Assembly (NCBI GenBank): GCA_045535815.1
Contig: JAZSMJ010000031.1
Location: 1 to 61,673, forward strand
DNA: 61,673 nucleotides
Source: JAZSMJ01 sp045535815
GTDB lineage: Bacteria; Bacillota; Clostridia; Oscillospirales; CAG-272
Reading direction: 5' to 3'
Shown here: piece by piece, positions 24,278 through 32,272 of the stretch
How positions within the stretch are numbered: the stretch's first letter is position 1
Layout of the letters: every line of letters starts with the position of its first letter
Program-made: the position numbers and the translations under genes
The notes under the pieces: generated by a model
The model's database searches: none
What the model was told of the DNA's origin: nothing
What the model saw: only the letters and a program-made list of their open reading frames with translations

Positions 24278-25303
24278 TTAGAAACGAATTACCATTTTCA
24301 TAGTTGGAATGCGATTGTGTATGTTTTCAAATGCACGGTCGATGTCTTTAAAATCGTAAACGTGCGAAACGTAGTCGGCAGGATCAAGTATACCAAGCTG
24401 AATCCAGCTTACAATCTGGTCGTGAGCCTCTGATTCAGCCTTCTTTGAGGGAAACTGATGGAAATGCAGTGTCCAGTTGTAGGGGCACTTGCTCCAGTCA
24501 ACAGTTTCTGTCATATTTGCGGAAATACCGTATACGCATATTTTTGCATCCGGCTTGATAATTTCAAGAGCAGTATTTATAAAGCTTGTAACACCGACAG
24601 CGTCAAGTGCAAAATCAACTCCATCCGGGCTGATCTTACGCACTTCTTCAACTATATTATCTCTTTTGCTGTTAATCGTGTAGTCTGCGCCACGCTTCCT
24701 TGCTAAGTCAAGCTTTTCATCAGAGATGTCGATAGCAATTATCGGACCCATTCCCGTAAGCTTTGCAAATTGAACAAAGCTGAGTCCAACCGGTCCAAGA
24801 CCAAGCACAACAAGGCTTTTGTTAGCCTCAAAGCCGAATCTCTTCATCGTGCTCAGAACCTCTCTGAAGGTGATTATCATAGCTGAACTTACCGGATCAA
24901 AATCGGAAGGGAGCTTCCTCTGACCGTAAGCAAATTCGTCGGGAATAAGCCCGTCTTTTTCCATAGCCTTGGCATCAGTTACTATATTGTACTCCGAATA
25001 CGTACCCCAACCGCTTGAATATCCCTCGGGAACATCAGACCAGTAGGGCATAAGAACAAGATCTCCTATCTCAAAATTTGTGACCTTACTGCCTTTTTCA
25101 ACAACTCTTCCGACACCCTCATGACCGAGTACAACAGGATATTTATCAATTCCTTTGAAAACTCCATGGATTATCTTGGTGTCAGTCCCGTTGCAAACGC
25201 CGCAGCTCTCGATCTTTACAAGCGCGTCGTATTCACCGTATTTTGGCATAGGCATTTCTTCAATCTGACATTTTCCATCTGCATAAACTACATAGCTTTT
25301 CAT
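24278..25303 (-). CDS. Zinc-dependent polyol/alcohol dehydrogenase (MDR family)
   Basis: A 341-residue medium-chain dehydrogenase. Residues SCGVCNGTD (catalytic-zinc Cys, about 34) and GHEGVGRV (about 61) form the catalytic site. VVLGLGPVGLSFVQFAK (about 167) is the NAD(P)-binding motif. The four-cysteine structural-zinc loop expected near residues 90-115 is absent, as in some sorbitol or threonine dehydrogenase relatives. It is first in the operon with an FGGY kinase and an SMP-30 protein, so it probably oxidises a polyol or sugar to the kinase substrate. GGAGAT precedes the ATG. Confidence 0.9.
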   Translation of the reverse strand: MKSYVVYADGKCQIEEMPMPKYGEYDALVKIESCGVCNGTDTKIIHGVFKGIDKYPVVLGHEGVGRVVEKGSKVTNFEIGDLVLMPYWSDVPEGYSSGWGTYSEYNIVTDAKAMEKDGLIPDEFAYGQRKLPSDFDPVSSAMIITFREVLSTMKRFGFEANKSLVVLGLGPVGLSFVQFAKLTGMGPIIAIDISDEKLDLARKRGADYTINSKRDNIVEEVRKISPDGVDFALDAVGVTSFINTALEIIKPDAKICVYGISANMTETVDWSKCPYNWTLHFHQFPSKKAESEAHDQIVSWIQLGILDPADYVSHVYDFKDIDRAFENIHNRIPTMKMVIRF

Positions 25304-25344
25304 ATAAACATCTCCAATTGTTATAAATATATATCGATGTTATA

Positions 25345-25373
25345 ATTATAGCCAAAGATATATCTTTTGTCAA
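25345..25373 (-). promoter_or_regulatory. Promoter of the dehydrogenase-kinase operon with palindrome in the spacer
   Basis: On the minus strand, TTGACA (plus 25368-25373) and TATAAT (plus 25345-25350) are 17 bases apart. The spacer contains the perfect 14-base palindrome AAAGATATATCTTT (25354-25367), a likely repressor site. Confidence 0.75.
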
Positions 25374-25383
25374 CAGTTTGAAT

Positions 25384-25413
25384 AAAAAAAGACCTCTCTT
25401 TTCGGAGAGGTCT
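25384..25413 (-). terminator. Intrinsic terminator of alaS
   Basis: A 9-bp stem (25390-25398 with 25405-25413) with a run of seven T's on the minus strand, just past the alaS stop. Confidence 0.85.
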
Positions 25414-25419
25414 AAAATG

Positions 25420-28059
25420 TTATTTAAGCATTGCCTTTACAGTTTCGTAAACAGCGTCAAGAGCATCGCCTATTTTTGATGCGTCCTTACCGCCCGATGT
25501 TGCGCTGTCGGGACGACCGCCGCCGTTGCCGCCTGCGATTGCGCTTATCTGTTTAAGAATATTACCAGCGTGAGCGCCAGCAGAAACTGCATCCTTACCG
25601 CATGCAGCGGTGAAGTTGATCTTTCCGTCAACGTTTGTGGAAATAACAACAACGATAGAAGGATCGGAAGCCTTAAGCTCGTCACACATTGTTCTTGCGA
25701 GCTGAAGATCAGCCTCGGACTTGAATGCGATGATCTTTACTGCGCCGCATTCCTTAGCAGAGGAGAGAAGCTTGTCAGTCTGTGCGGAAGCAAGCTTACC
25801 GTTAAGACTTTCTATCTCATGCTTAGCTGCCTTTATTTCGCTCTGAAGCTGAGCAGCACGCTTTGTTATATCGGAATAGTTGTTGACCTTGAGCTCAGAC
25901 GCTGCCTCGGATATAAGGGCATCCTTTTCAGCGAGAAGATTGAGAACGCCGATACCTGTAGTACCTTCAATTCTTCTGACGCCTGCCGCAACAGAGTTTT
26001 CGGATATTATCTTGAAAAGACCAGCCTTAGCGGTGTTGTCAAGGTGAGTACCGCCGCAAAGCTCGCAGGAGAAATCTCCCATTTTAACCATGCGGACTAC
26101 CTTGCCGTACTTTTCTCCGAACAGAGCCATAGCACCGCTCTGTCTTGCTGTTTCTGCATCGGTTTCGGTAACGGTTATAACGTCACCGCGAAGGATCTCG
26201 GCGTTTACCATATCCTCAACTGCCTTTATTTCTTCAGCTGTAAGACCCTGGAAATGTGTGAAGTCAAATCTGACTCTGTTTTCATCAACGTAAGAGCCTG
26301 CCTGCTCAACGTGAGTACCAAGCACACTGCGAAGCGCTGCCTGAAGCAGATGCGCTGCGGAGTGATTACGCTTGATGGAGTCTCTTCTTACAGTATCGAT
26401 TGAAGCTGTAACGACGCTGTCTGCAGAGAGTGTTCCTTCGATTATCTTACCGAAGTGCATATAGATGCCTTCGTGCTTCTTCGTATCTGTTATCTCAACC
26501 TTGAGAGAATCGGAGGTGAGAATTCCGCTATCGCCAACCTGTCCGCCACTTTCAGCATAGAAGGGGGTTTTATCAAGTATAACGATAACGTTTCCTTCGG
26601 ATTTCGATCCTACAGATTCGCTTGTTTGTGTATCAACGATAGCAAGTACCTTTGATTCGGAGGTAACGTCGGTATAGCCTGTGAACTGAGTCTGAGGAAG
26701 ATCCTCAAGGAACTCAAAGCTATCGCCTGTCCAACCGAAATCGCCAAGAGCAGATCTTGCGTTTCTTGCTCTTTCCTTCTGTTCGGTGAGAAGCGCTCTG
26801 AAGCCTTCTTCATCTATGTCAAGACACTTTTCGGCAGCGATCTCACGGCTGAGGTCTATGGAGAATCCATAGGTATCGCTGAGCTTGAATATGTCAGCAC
26901 CTGCAAGAACTGATCTGCCTTCTGCCTTTGCATCAGCGATAAGCTGATCTATTATCTCAAGACCTGAGTCAATGGTCTGAGCGAATTTTTCTTCTTCAAT
27001 ACGGATGATCTTCTTGATATAATCAAGACGATCTGTAAGCTCGGGATATGCAGAGAGGTTTTCTCTTGCAACAACGTCGCATATATCGGAAAGGAAAAGT
27101 CCCTTGATTCCAAGGAGTCTGCCGTGACGTGCCGCTCTTCTGAGAAGTCTGCGGAGAACGTAGCCTCTGCCCTCGTTAGAGGGAACAACACCGTCGCATA
27201 TCATAAACGACGTGCCTCTGATGTGGTCTGTGATAACTCTGAGCGAAATATCCGACTTGGGATCGTCACCGTAATTTACGGAAGCCTTTTCGGAGATAGC
27301 AAGCATTATATTTCTTACTGTGTCAACCTCGAAGAGATTGTTAACACCCTGCATTAAGCATGCAAGTCTTTCAAGGCCCATACCGGTGTCTATATTCGGC
27401 TTTGCAAGAGGAGTGTAGTTGCCGTTTCCGTCGCCGTCAAACTGAGTAAATACAAGGTTCCAGAATTCCATGAATCTGTCGCAGTCACAGCCGGGCTTAC
27501 AGTCGGGAGAACCGCAACCGTATTCAATGCCTCTGTCGAAGTACATCTCGGAGCAGGGACCACAGGGACCTGAGCCTATTTCCCAGAAGTTGTCTTCTTT
27601 ACCGAGACGAACTATGTGAGAAGCGTCAACGCCTACCGTCTTATTCCATATTTCAAAAGCTTCATCATCGTTTTCGTATATGGTGACCCAAAGTCTGTCC
27701 ACTGGAAGCTCAAGGCATTTTGTAACGAATTCCCATGCCCACTGAATAGCCTCAGTTTTGAAATAATCTCCGAAAGAGAAGTTACCGAGCATTTCAAAGA
27801 AGGTGCCGTGACGTGCGGTAATACCAACTCTTTCGATATCGGGTGTACGTATACATTTCTGACATGTCGTCATTCTGTGGCGCGGAGGCTCAAGCTCTCC
27901 TGTAAAATATTTTTTAAGGGGAGCCATTCCGGCATTTATAAGAAGAAGAGATTTATCGTTAATCGGAACGAGCGGAAAGCTCTGGTGGCGAAGGTGCTCC
28001 TTTGATTCAAAGAAAGCAAGATATTTTTCGCGGAGATCATTTAATGATGTCCATTTCAT
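25420..28059 (-). CDS. alaS: Alanine-tRNA ligase
   Basis: An 879-residue class II synthetase that charges tRNA-Ala. The catalytic core is N-terminal (NAGMAPLKKYFTGELEPPRHRMTTCQKCIR). The editing domain has the zinc motifs NHSAAHLL (about residue 565) and CELCGGTH (about 665). The C-terminal C-Ala region ends with the glycine-rich GGNGGGRPDSATSGG. Full length and intact. GGAGG precedes the ATG. The upstream region has no T-box features, which many Clostridia have at this gene. Confidence 0.98.
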   Translation of the reverse strand: MKWTSLNDLREKYLAFFESKEHLRHQSFPLVPINDKSLLLINAGMAPLKKYFTGELEPPRHRMTTCQKCIRTPDIERVGITARHGTFFEMLGNFSFGDYFKTEAIQWAWEFVTKCLELPVDRLWVTIYENDDEAFEIWNKTVGVDASHIVRLGKEDNFWEIGSGPCGPCSEMYFDRGIEYGCGSPDCKPGCDCDRFMEFWNLVFTQFDGDGNGNYTPLAKPNIDTGMGLERLACLMQGVNNLFEVDTVRNIMLAISEKASVNYGDDPKSDISLRVITDHIRGTSFMICDGVVPSNEGRGYVLRRLLRRAARHGRLLGIKGLFLSDICDVVARENLSAYPELTDRLDYIKKIIRIEEEKFAQTIDSGLEIIDQLIADAKAEGRSVLAGADIFKLSDTYGFSIDLSREIAAEKCLDIDEEGFRALLTEQKERARNARSALGDFGWTGDSFEFLEDLPQTQFTGYTDVTSESKVLAIVDTQTSESVGSKSEGNVIVILDKTPFYAESGGQVGDSGILTSDSLKVEITDTKKHEGIYMHFGKIIEGTLSADSVVTASIDTVRRDSIKRNHSAAHLLQAALRSVLGTHVEQAGSYVDENRVRFDFTHFQGLTAEEIKAVEDMVNAEILRGDVITVTETDAETARQSGAMALFGEKYGKVVRMVKMGDFSCELCGGTHLDNTAKAGLFKIISENSVAAGVRRIEGTTGIGVLNLLAEKDALISEAASELKVNNYSDITKRAAQLQSEIKAAKHEIESLNGKLASAQTDKLLSSAKECGAVKIIAFKSEADLQLARTMCDELKASDPSIVVVISTNVDGKINFTAACGKDAVSAGAHAGNILKQISAIAGGNGGGRPDSATSGGKDASKIGDALDAVYETVKAMLK

Positions 28060-28122
28060 AGCAGATTATCCTCCAAAATTCGTGCATAAAATATTGTTTT
28101 CACGATATTTACATATAAAATT

Positions 28123-28151
28123 ATTATATCAAACCTATTATAATATGTCAA
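28123..28151 (-). promoter_or_regulatory. Promoter of alaS
   Basis: On the minus strand, TTGACA (plus 28146-28151) and TATAAT (plus 28123-28128) are 17 bases apart. Confidence 0.8.
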
Positions 28152-28183
28152 TTGTTTTTTGCTTTTGCTCAGCTGTTTTTTAT

Positions 28184-28873
28184 TTATATGAATATAATCG
28201 ATCCGTAGTCTGTAAGCTCAAGCGAAGGGAAGGCTAATATCCCCTTACCGCGCTCTTCAATGAATTCACGAATTGCTTCATAATCGGGGTGAGCTGATAT
28301 ATTACCGAAAAATATAACCGTATCTTTCGCAAGCGCCGATGCGCCTCCGATAAATCCGTATCCATACGGCTCAAGCTTGATGTTGCCCTCGGAAATGAGC
28401 AAAACGTCACATCCGTTTTTACGAAGTGCGTTGCAAAGTCCTTTATCGGCAGTTATAACGGAATTCTCATTAACAGCACAGCAGGAGCAACGTGCATATC
28501 CTTGCTTTGCAACAACGGTCTCGTATCTTTCCTTTATAGAAAGGGAAGCGGTCTTTCCGCAAAAGACCTTTTTATTTATATACAGCGCATTCAATATAAC
28601 GTCACCGGGATATTTACCCTCAAACTTTTCGTTTGCAACTTGCATCTCTACACCGCATTTTTTCAGCTCAGAAAAGATGCTTTGATTTTCCTCTAAATAT
28701 TCTTCTTCGACTATTATCTCGCTATCTGACGCAAAAATAAGCATGTCAGGGTGGGATGCTGTCGGTTTCGGAAGAGAAGGAGAAGGCGGAAGAGAAATAA
28801 CGCTGTATCCAAGCTGTGAGACAGCTTCTTTTATTTCATTTGGCAGGCTTTGGTCACATAAAGCGTAACGCAT
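28184..28873 (-). CDS. Uncharacterised protein, possibly DUF6873 (pentein-like fold)
   Basis: A 229-residue cytoplasmic protein that I recognise only tentatively. The pattern NENSVITADKGLCNALRKNGCDVLLIS, then YGFIGGASALAKDTVIFFGNI and a C-terminal SLELTDYGSIIFI, resembles the pentein-like (guanidine-modifying enzyme fold) DUF6873 family common in Clostridia. A CSCC cluster at about residues 128-131 is notable. No catalytic activity can be assigned. GAGGTG precedes the ATG. It is on the same strand between rpmB and alaS, with a hairpin separating it from rpmB. Confidence 0.7.
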   Translation of the reverse strand: MRYALCDQSLPNEIKEAVSQLGYSVISLPPSPSLPKPTASHPDMLIFASDSEIIVEEEYLEENQSIFSELKKCGVEMQVANEKFEGKYPGDVILNALYINKKVFCGKTASLSIKERYETVVAKQGYARCSCCAVNENSVITADKGLCNALRKNGCDVLLISEGNIKLEPYGYGFIGGASALAKDTVIFFGNISAHPDYEAIREFIEERGKGILAFPSLELTDYGSIIFI

Positions 28874-28895
28874 AATATCACCTCAAAACGACAAT

Positions 28896-28921
28896 ACGGA
28901 CAGACTGTACAGCCTGTCCGT
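28896..28921 (-). terminator. Probable terminator of rpmB
   Basis: A stem of about 11-12 bp (ACGGACAG with CTGTCCGT plus an inner extension) sits between rpmB and the next gene. The T tract is weak. Confidence 0.5.
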
Positions 28922-28938
28922 TTGTATTGACTTTAAAA

Positions 28939-29124
28939 TTATGCTCTTTCGATTTTGCCGGAACGAAGGCAACGAGAGCAGACGTAAACAGTCTTGTGAG
29001 AACCGTCAACAACAGCTTTTACTTTTCTGATATTGGGCTTCCAAGTTCTGTTAGTTTTACGATTTGAATGAGAAACATTAAGTCCAAAAACTACACCTTT
29101 TCCGCATACATCACACTTTGCCAT
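28939..29124 (-). CDS. rpmB: 50S ribosomal protein L28
   Basis: A 61-residue L28, a zinc-ribbon type with CDVCGKG near the N-terminus and CSRCLRSGK near the C-terminus, and the family segment VSHSNRKTNRTWKPN between them. I chose the ATG at 29122-29124 because GGAGGTG lies upstream. An in-frame ATG five codons earlier overlaps that site. Confidence 0.97.
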   Translation of the reverse strand: MAKCDVCGKGVVFGLNVSHSNRKTNRTWKPNIRKVKAVVDGSHKTVYVCSRCLRSGKIERA

Positions 29125-29222
29125 CAGGGACACCTCCATATATAGAAATAGAAATTTTCAAAATTAACAGAAGATATTATATCACAGTTTTTTCAAAAAA
29201 GCAATACAATTTTGAAATTTAA

Positions 29223-30881
29223 TTATTTTTTCGCATCAGAATTTCTTATTTCGCCTCTTTTTATCTTTCCGCTGGTGGTTTTTGGGAGCTCTTTGACGAA
29301 TTCCAGCACCCTCGGATACTTATAAGGAGCGGTATTTTTCTTAACGTGATTCTGAAGCTCCTTCTTCAGCTCATCGCTTGGCTCCCATCCTTTTGTAAGA
29401 ACGACGGTTGCCTTTACTACCTGACCTCTTACCGGATCGGGAACTGCGGTGATCGCACACTCAAGCACAGACGGATGAGTGAGAAGGGCACTTTCAACCT
29501 CAAACGGACCTATTCTGTAGCCGGAGCATTTGATAACGTCATCGTTTCTGCCCTCAAACCAAAAATATCCGTCAGAATCTCGCCACGCCATATCTCCGGT
29601 ATTGTATGTACCGTTATTCCATGAGCGCTTCATTGCGGCTTCATCAAGATAATATCCTCTGAAAAGACCGCAGGGATGAGACTTGTCTGTGTTTTTTATA
29701 ACTATTGAACCTACAACACCGTCTTCACAGCTGTTGCCGTTTTCGTCAACGATATCAATATCGTAGATCGGAGACGGCTTTCCGGTAGAGCCCTGCTTTA
29801 TAGGATCAAATCCGAAGTTTCCGAGAATGACAGTCGTTTCAGTCTGACCGAAGCCCTCGAAGATCTCTTGTCCGGTAGCTTCCTTAAATCTGTTTATTAC
29901 CTCGGGATTAAGAGGCTCTCCTGCTGTACAGCAGTGCTTTATAGTTGATAAGTCAAACGACTTGATATCTTCTTTTATAAGGAATCTGTATATCGTAGGA
30001 GGAGCACAGAAGGTTGAAAGCTTAAGCGTTTCCATAGCCTTCAAAAGCTTGAGAGGCTCAAACTTTTCGGTATCGTATGCAACGTTTACCGCACCTGCGA
30101 TCCACTGTCCGTATATCTTACCCCATGCAAATTTAGCCCATCCCGAATCGGAAACGGTCAGATGAAGACCCTCGTCCTCAACCTTTTGCCAATATTTAGC
30201 CGTCGTAATATGACCGAGGGGATAGTCGTAGCTGTGGGCTATCATCTTAGGCATACCCGTAGTGCCGGAGGAGAAGTAGATGAGCATTATGTCATCTATT
30301 TTAGTATCAACCTTTTCAAAATCTGCACTTGACGTCTGCATCATGGATCTGAAATCGTAAGCCCCGTCAGGAATGCTTTCACCGACTACAGCGTATCCCT
30401 CAAGAGTCGTGCACTCCGGTGACGCCTTTTTTATATTATCGAGCATTTCGCTATCGTCAACACAGCATATAAGCTTTATAGAAGCGGCGTTACATCTGTA
30501 CACGATATCCTTAGGTGTCAGCTGAAATGTTGCAGGTATGCATTTTGCACCGAGCTTGCAAAGAGCAACTATGCATACCCAGGCTTCAATTCTCTGCTTG
30601 AGCATAAGCATAACGGTATCGCCCTTGCCGATGCCGAGCTTTTTAAACAGGTTTGCCGCCTTGTTTGATTCTCTCGAAATGTCACTAAAAGAAAGTCTTT
30701 TAATGTTAAGATCATCGTCACACCATACGAGAGCAGGCTTATCGGGCTGCAAGCGTGCGTATTCGTCTATTATATCGTAACCGAAATTAAAATTATCGGG
30801 ACGCTTTATCTTATAATTCTTAATGAAATCCTTGTAATTTTCAAATTCGGTTTTTTCAAGGTATCTGCTTATAAAATTCAT
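29223..30881 (-). CDS. AMP-dependent acyl-CoA synthetase (ACSM-like)
   Basis: A 552-residue adenylate-forming ligase that makes an acyl-CoA from a carboxylic acid, ATP and CoA. Visible motifs are the P-loop IYFSSGTTGMPKMIAHS (about residue 192), the A5 motif EGFGQTETT (about 343), GYFWFEGRNDDVIKCSGYRIGPFEVE (A7-A8), and the catalytic Lys in PKTTSGKIKRGE near the end. It resembles medium-chain or aryl-acid ligases; the acid is unknown. It lies 18 bases after the XRE/cupin regulator gene, which probably controls it. Confidence 0.92.
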   Translation of the reverse strand: MNFISRYLEKTEFENYKDFIKNYKIKRPDNFNFGYDIIDEYARLQPDKPALVWCDDDLNIKRLSFSDISRESNKAANLFKKLGIGKGDTVMLMLKQRIEAWVCIVALCKLGAKCIPATFQLTPKDIVYRCNAASIKLICCVDDSEMLDNIKKASPECTTLEGYAVVGESIPDGAYDFRSMMQTSSADFEKVDTKIDDIMLIYFSSGTTGMPKMIAHSYDYPLGHITTAKYWQKVEDEGLHLTVSDSGWAKFAWGKIYGQWIAGAVNVAYDTEKFEPLKLLKAMETLKLSTFCAPPTIYRFLIKEDIKSFDLSTIKHCCTAGEPLNPEVINRFKEATGQEIFEGFGQTETTVILGNFGFDPIKQGSTGKPSPIYDIDIVDENGNSCEDGVVGSIVIKNTDKSHPCGLFRGYYLDEAAMKRSWNNGTYNTGDMAWRDSDGYFWFEGRNDDVIKCSGYRIGPFEVESALLTHPSVLECAITAVPDPVRGQVVKATVVLTKGWEPSDELKKELQNHVKKNTAPYKYPRVLEFVKELPKTTSGKIKRGEIRNSDAKK

Positions 30882-30899
30882 GTAAGTCCTCTTATGGAT

Positions 30900-31451
30900 T
30901 TATTCGTTTATGATGGTAATAAATTTTGCGCTTTTTTCTCCGACTGCTCTCTGACCGTGAGGAAGCTTCGGATTGAAATATATTGAATCACCGGCATTAA
31001 GTATGTGTTCCTTATCACCTATCGTAACTGCAACGGAGCCTTCAATCACGTAGTTGAATTCCTGGCCCTCGTGAGTAACCAGCGCCGGAGGTTCGCTTCC
31101 TGCCTCAAGCTTTACTATCATAGGCTCCATATCTCGGTTTACGTAGTTGTACGCAAGAGATACGAAATTGTATCCTGCATATCTCTCAACCTCGATTCCT
31201 TTGCCCTGGCGAACGACGGTATAATCGACCATTCTCGGTGCATCTCCCATAAGAAGGACCGTAGGATCTACCTCAAGTGCGCTTGCTATAAGATAAAGCT
31301 TTCCTATCGGAATATCCGTTTCAGCATTTTCATATCCGTTGTATACGTTTGGTGTAACGTCTATCTTTTCGGAAATTTCTTCGACTGTGATATCAAGTAT
31401 CTCCCGAAGCTCTTTAACACGGGCAGCTATCTGCTTTACCTGGTAAACCAT
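30900..31451 (-). CDS. XRE-cupin transcriptional regulator
   Basis: A 183-residue regulator. Residues 8-65 are a Cro/C1-type helix-turn-helix (LREILDITVEEISEKIDVTPNVYNGYE). Residues 105-175 are a small cupin barrel (EGQEFNYVIEGSVAVTIGDKEHILNAGDSIYFNPKLPHGQ) that probably binds a small ligand. Such genes often precede and control a metabolic enzyme gene, here the acyl-CoA ligase. AAGGAG precedes the ATG. It begins 15 bases after plsY, so read-through from the der-plsY transcript is likely. Confidence 0.92.
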   Translation of the reverse strand: MVYQVKQIAARVKELREILDITVEEISEKIDVTPNVYNGYENAETDIPIGKLYLIASALEVDPTVLLMGDAPRMVDYTVVRQGKGIEVERYAGYNFVSLAYNYVNRDMEPMIVKLEAGSEPPALVTHEGQEFNYVIEGSVAVTIGDKEHILNAGDSIYFNPKLPHGQRAVGEKSAKFITIINE

Positions 31452-31466
31452 AATATATCTCCTTGA

Positions 31467-32216
31467 TCAGTTTTCTTCGTTTTGCGTGACTTCTTGTGTA
31501 TCGGAAGCTTTTTCTTTCTTCTTTCCTTTGAGCGAGAACTTGTTCTCGTTTCCCTCAAGCAACCTTTTTATGTTTGAGCGGTGCAGGAAAATCACCAGCG
31601 CCGCAAGCAGCATAGAAGTAAAGGTTACAACGGGATTGAGCGCATTTGCATCAAGTCTGTTGAGAACAAGCGGATAGATAAGAACTGACATTATCGATCC
31701 GAGCGATAAGTATTTCGTTCCCCAAACTATAAGAACAAAAATGACAAACAGAATTAGGAAAACCAAGGGATTAAGGCAGAGAATAGTCATTGCGGTAACC
31801 ACAACGCCCTTACCGCCCTTGAATTTGAAAAATATAGGGAATACGTGTCCGAGAACACAGAAAAATCCTGCAATATATCCACCCATAAATCCGTTTATCA
31901 GAACGCCTATCATAACTGCAACCAATGCCTTGAGAGCATCGCCTATGAGTGTAAATGCAGCGGCTGCTTTACCGTACGTTCGAAGAACGTTGGTCATTCC
32001 GGCGTTTCCGCTTCCGTGAGAACGGATGTCGTCCTTAAACTTCTTCTGGGATATGATCAGAGCAAAGTTAAGGCTTCCGAGAAAATATGAGATAACGGCA
32101 CAAAGGACGAAGCCTGTAAACCACAGTGCAATATGCCATCCGAATACCTCTCCGGCATATCCCCATATTCCTTTATTGTATACTGTATTAAAGCTAAGCG
32201 TTGAAAAGAAATCCAT
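31467..32216 (-). CDS. plsY: Glycerol-3-phosphate acyltransferase PlsY
   Basis: A 249-residue membrane enzyme that transfers an acyl group from acyl-phosphate to glycerol-3-phosphate, the first step of phospholipid synthesis. It has about six hydrophobic segments and the three PlsY loops: SYFLGSLNFALI, the catalytic SHGSGNAGMTNVLRTYG, and KFKGGKGVVV. The C-terminal tail of about 40 residues is charged (KGKKKEKASD) and longer than usual. It lies 57 bases downstream of der. Confidence 0.96.
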   Translation of the reverse strand: MDFFSTLSFNTVYNKGIWGYAGEVFGWHIALWFTGFVLCAVISYFLGSLNFALIISQKKFKDDIRSHGSGNAGMTNVLRTYGKAAAAFTLIGDALKALVAVMIGVLINGFMGGYIAGFFCVLGHVFPIFFKFKGGKGVVVTAMTILCLNPLVFLILFVIFVLIVWGTKYLSLGSIMSVLIYPLVLNRLDANALNPVVTFTSMLLAALVIFLHRSNIKRLLEGNENKFSLKGKKKEKASDTQEVTQNEEN

Positions 32217-32272
32217 AATCTACCACCTACGGTGTGACCGTAATTGTTTTGTCTTATGCAAGGAAGAACTCC

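Noticed and set aside
28060..28183. T-box ahead of alaS
   Set aside because: No AGAGAG, specifier stem or T-box sequence is seen; only a promoter and a short leader.
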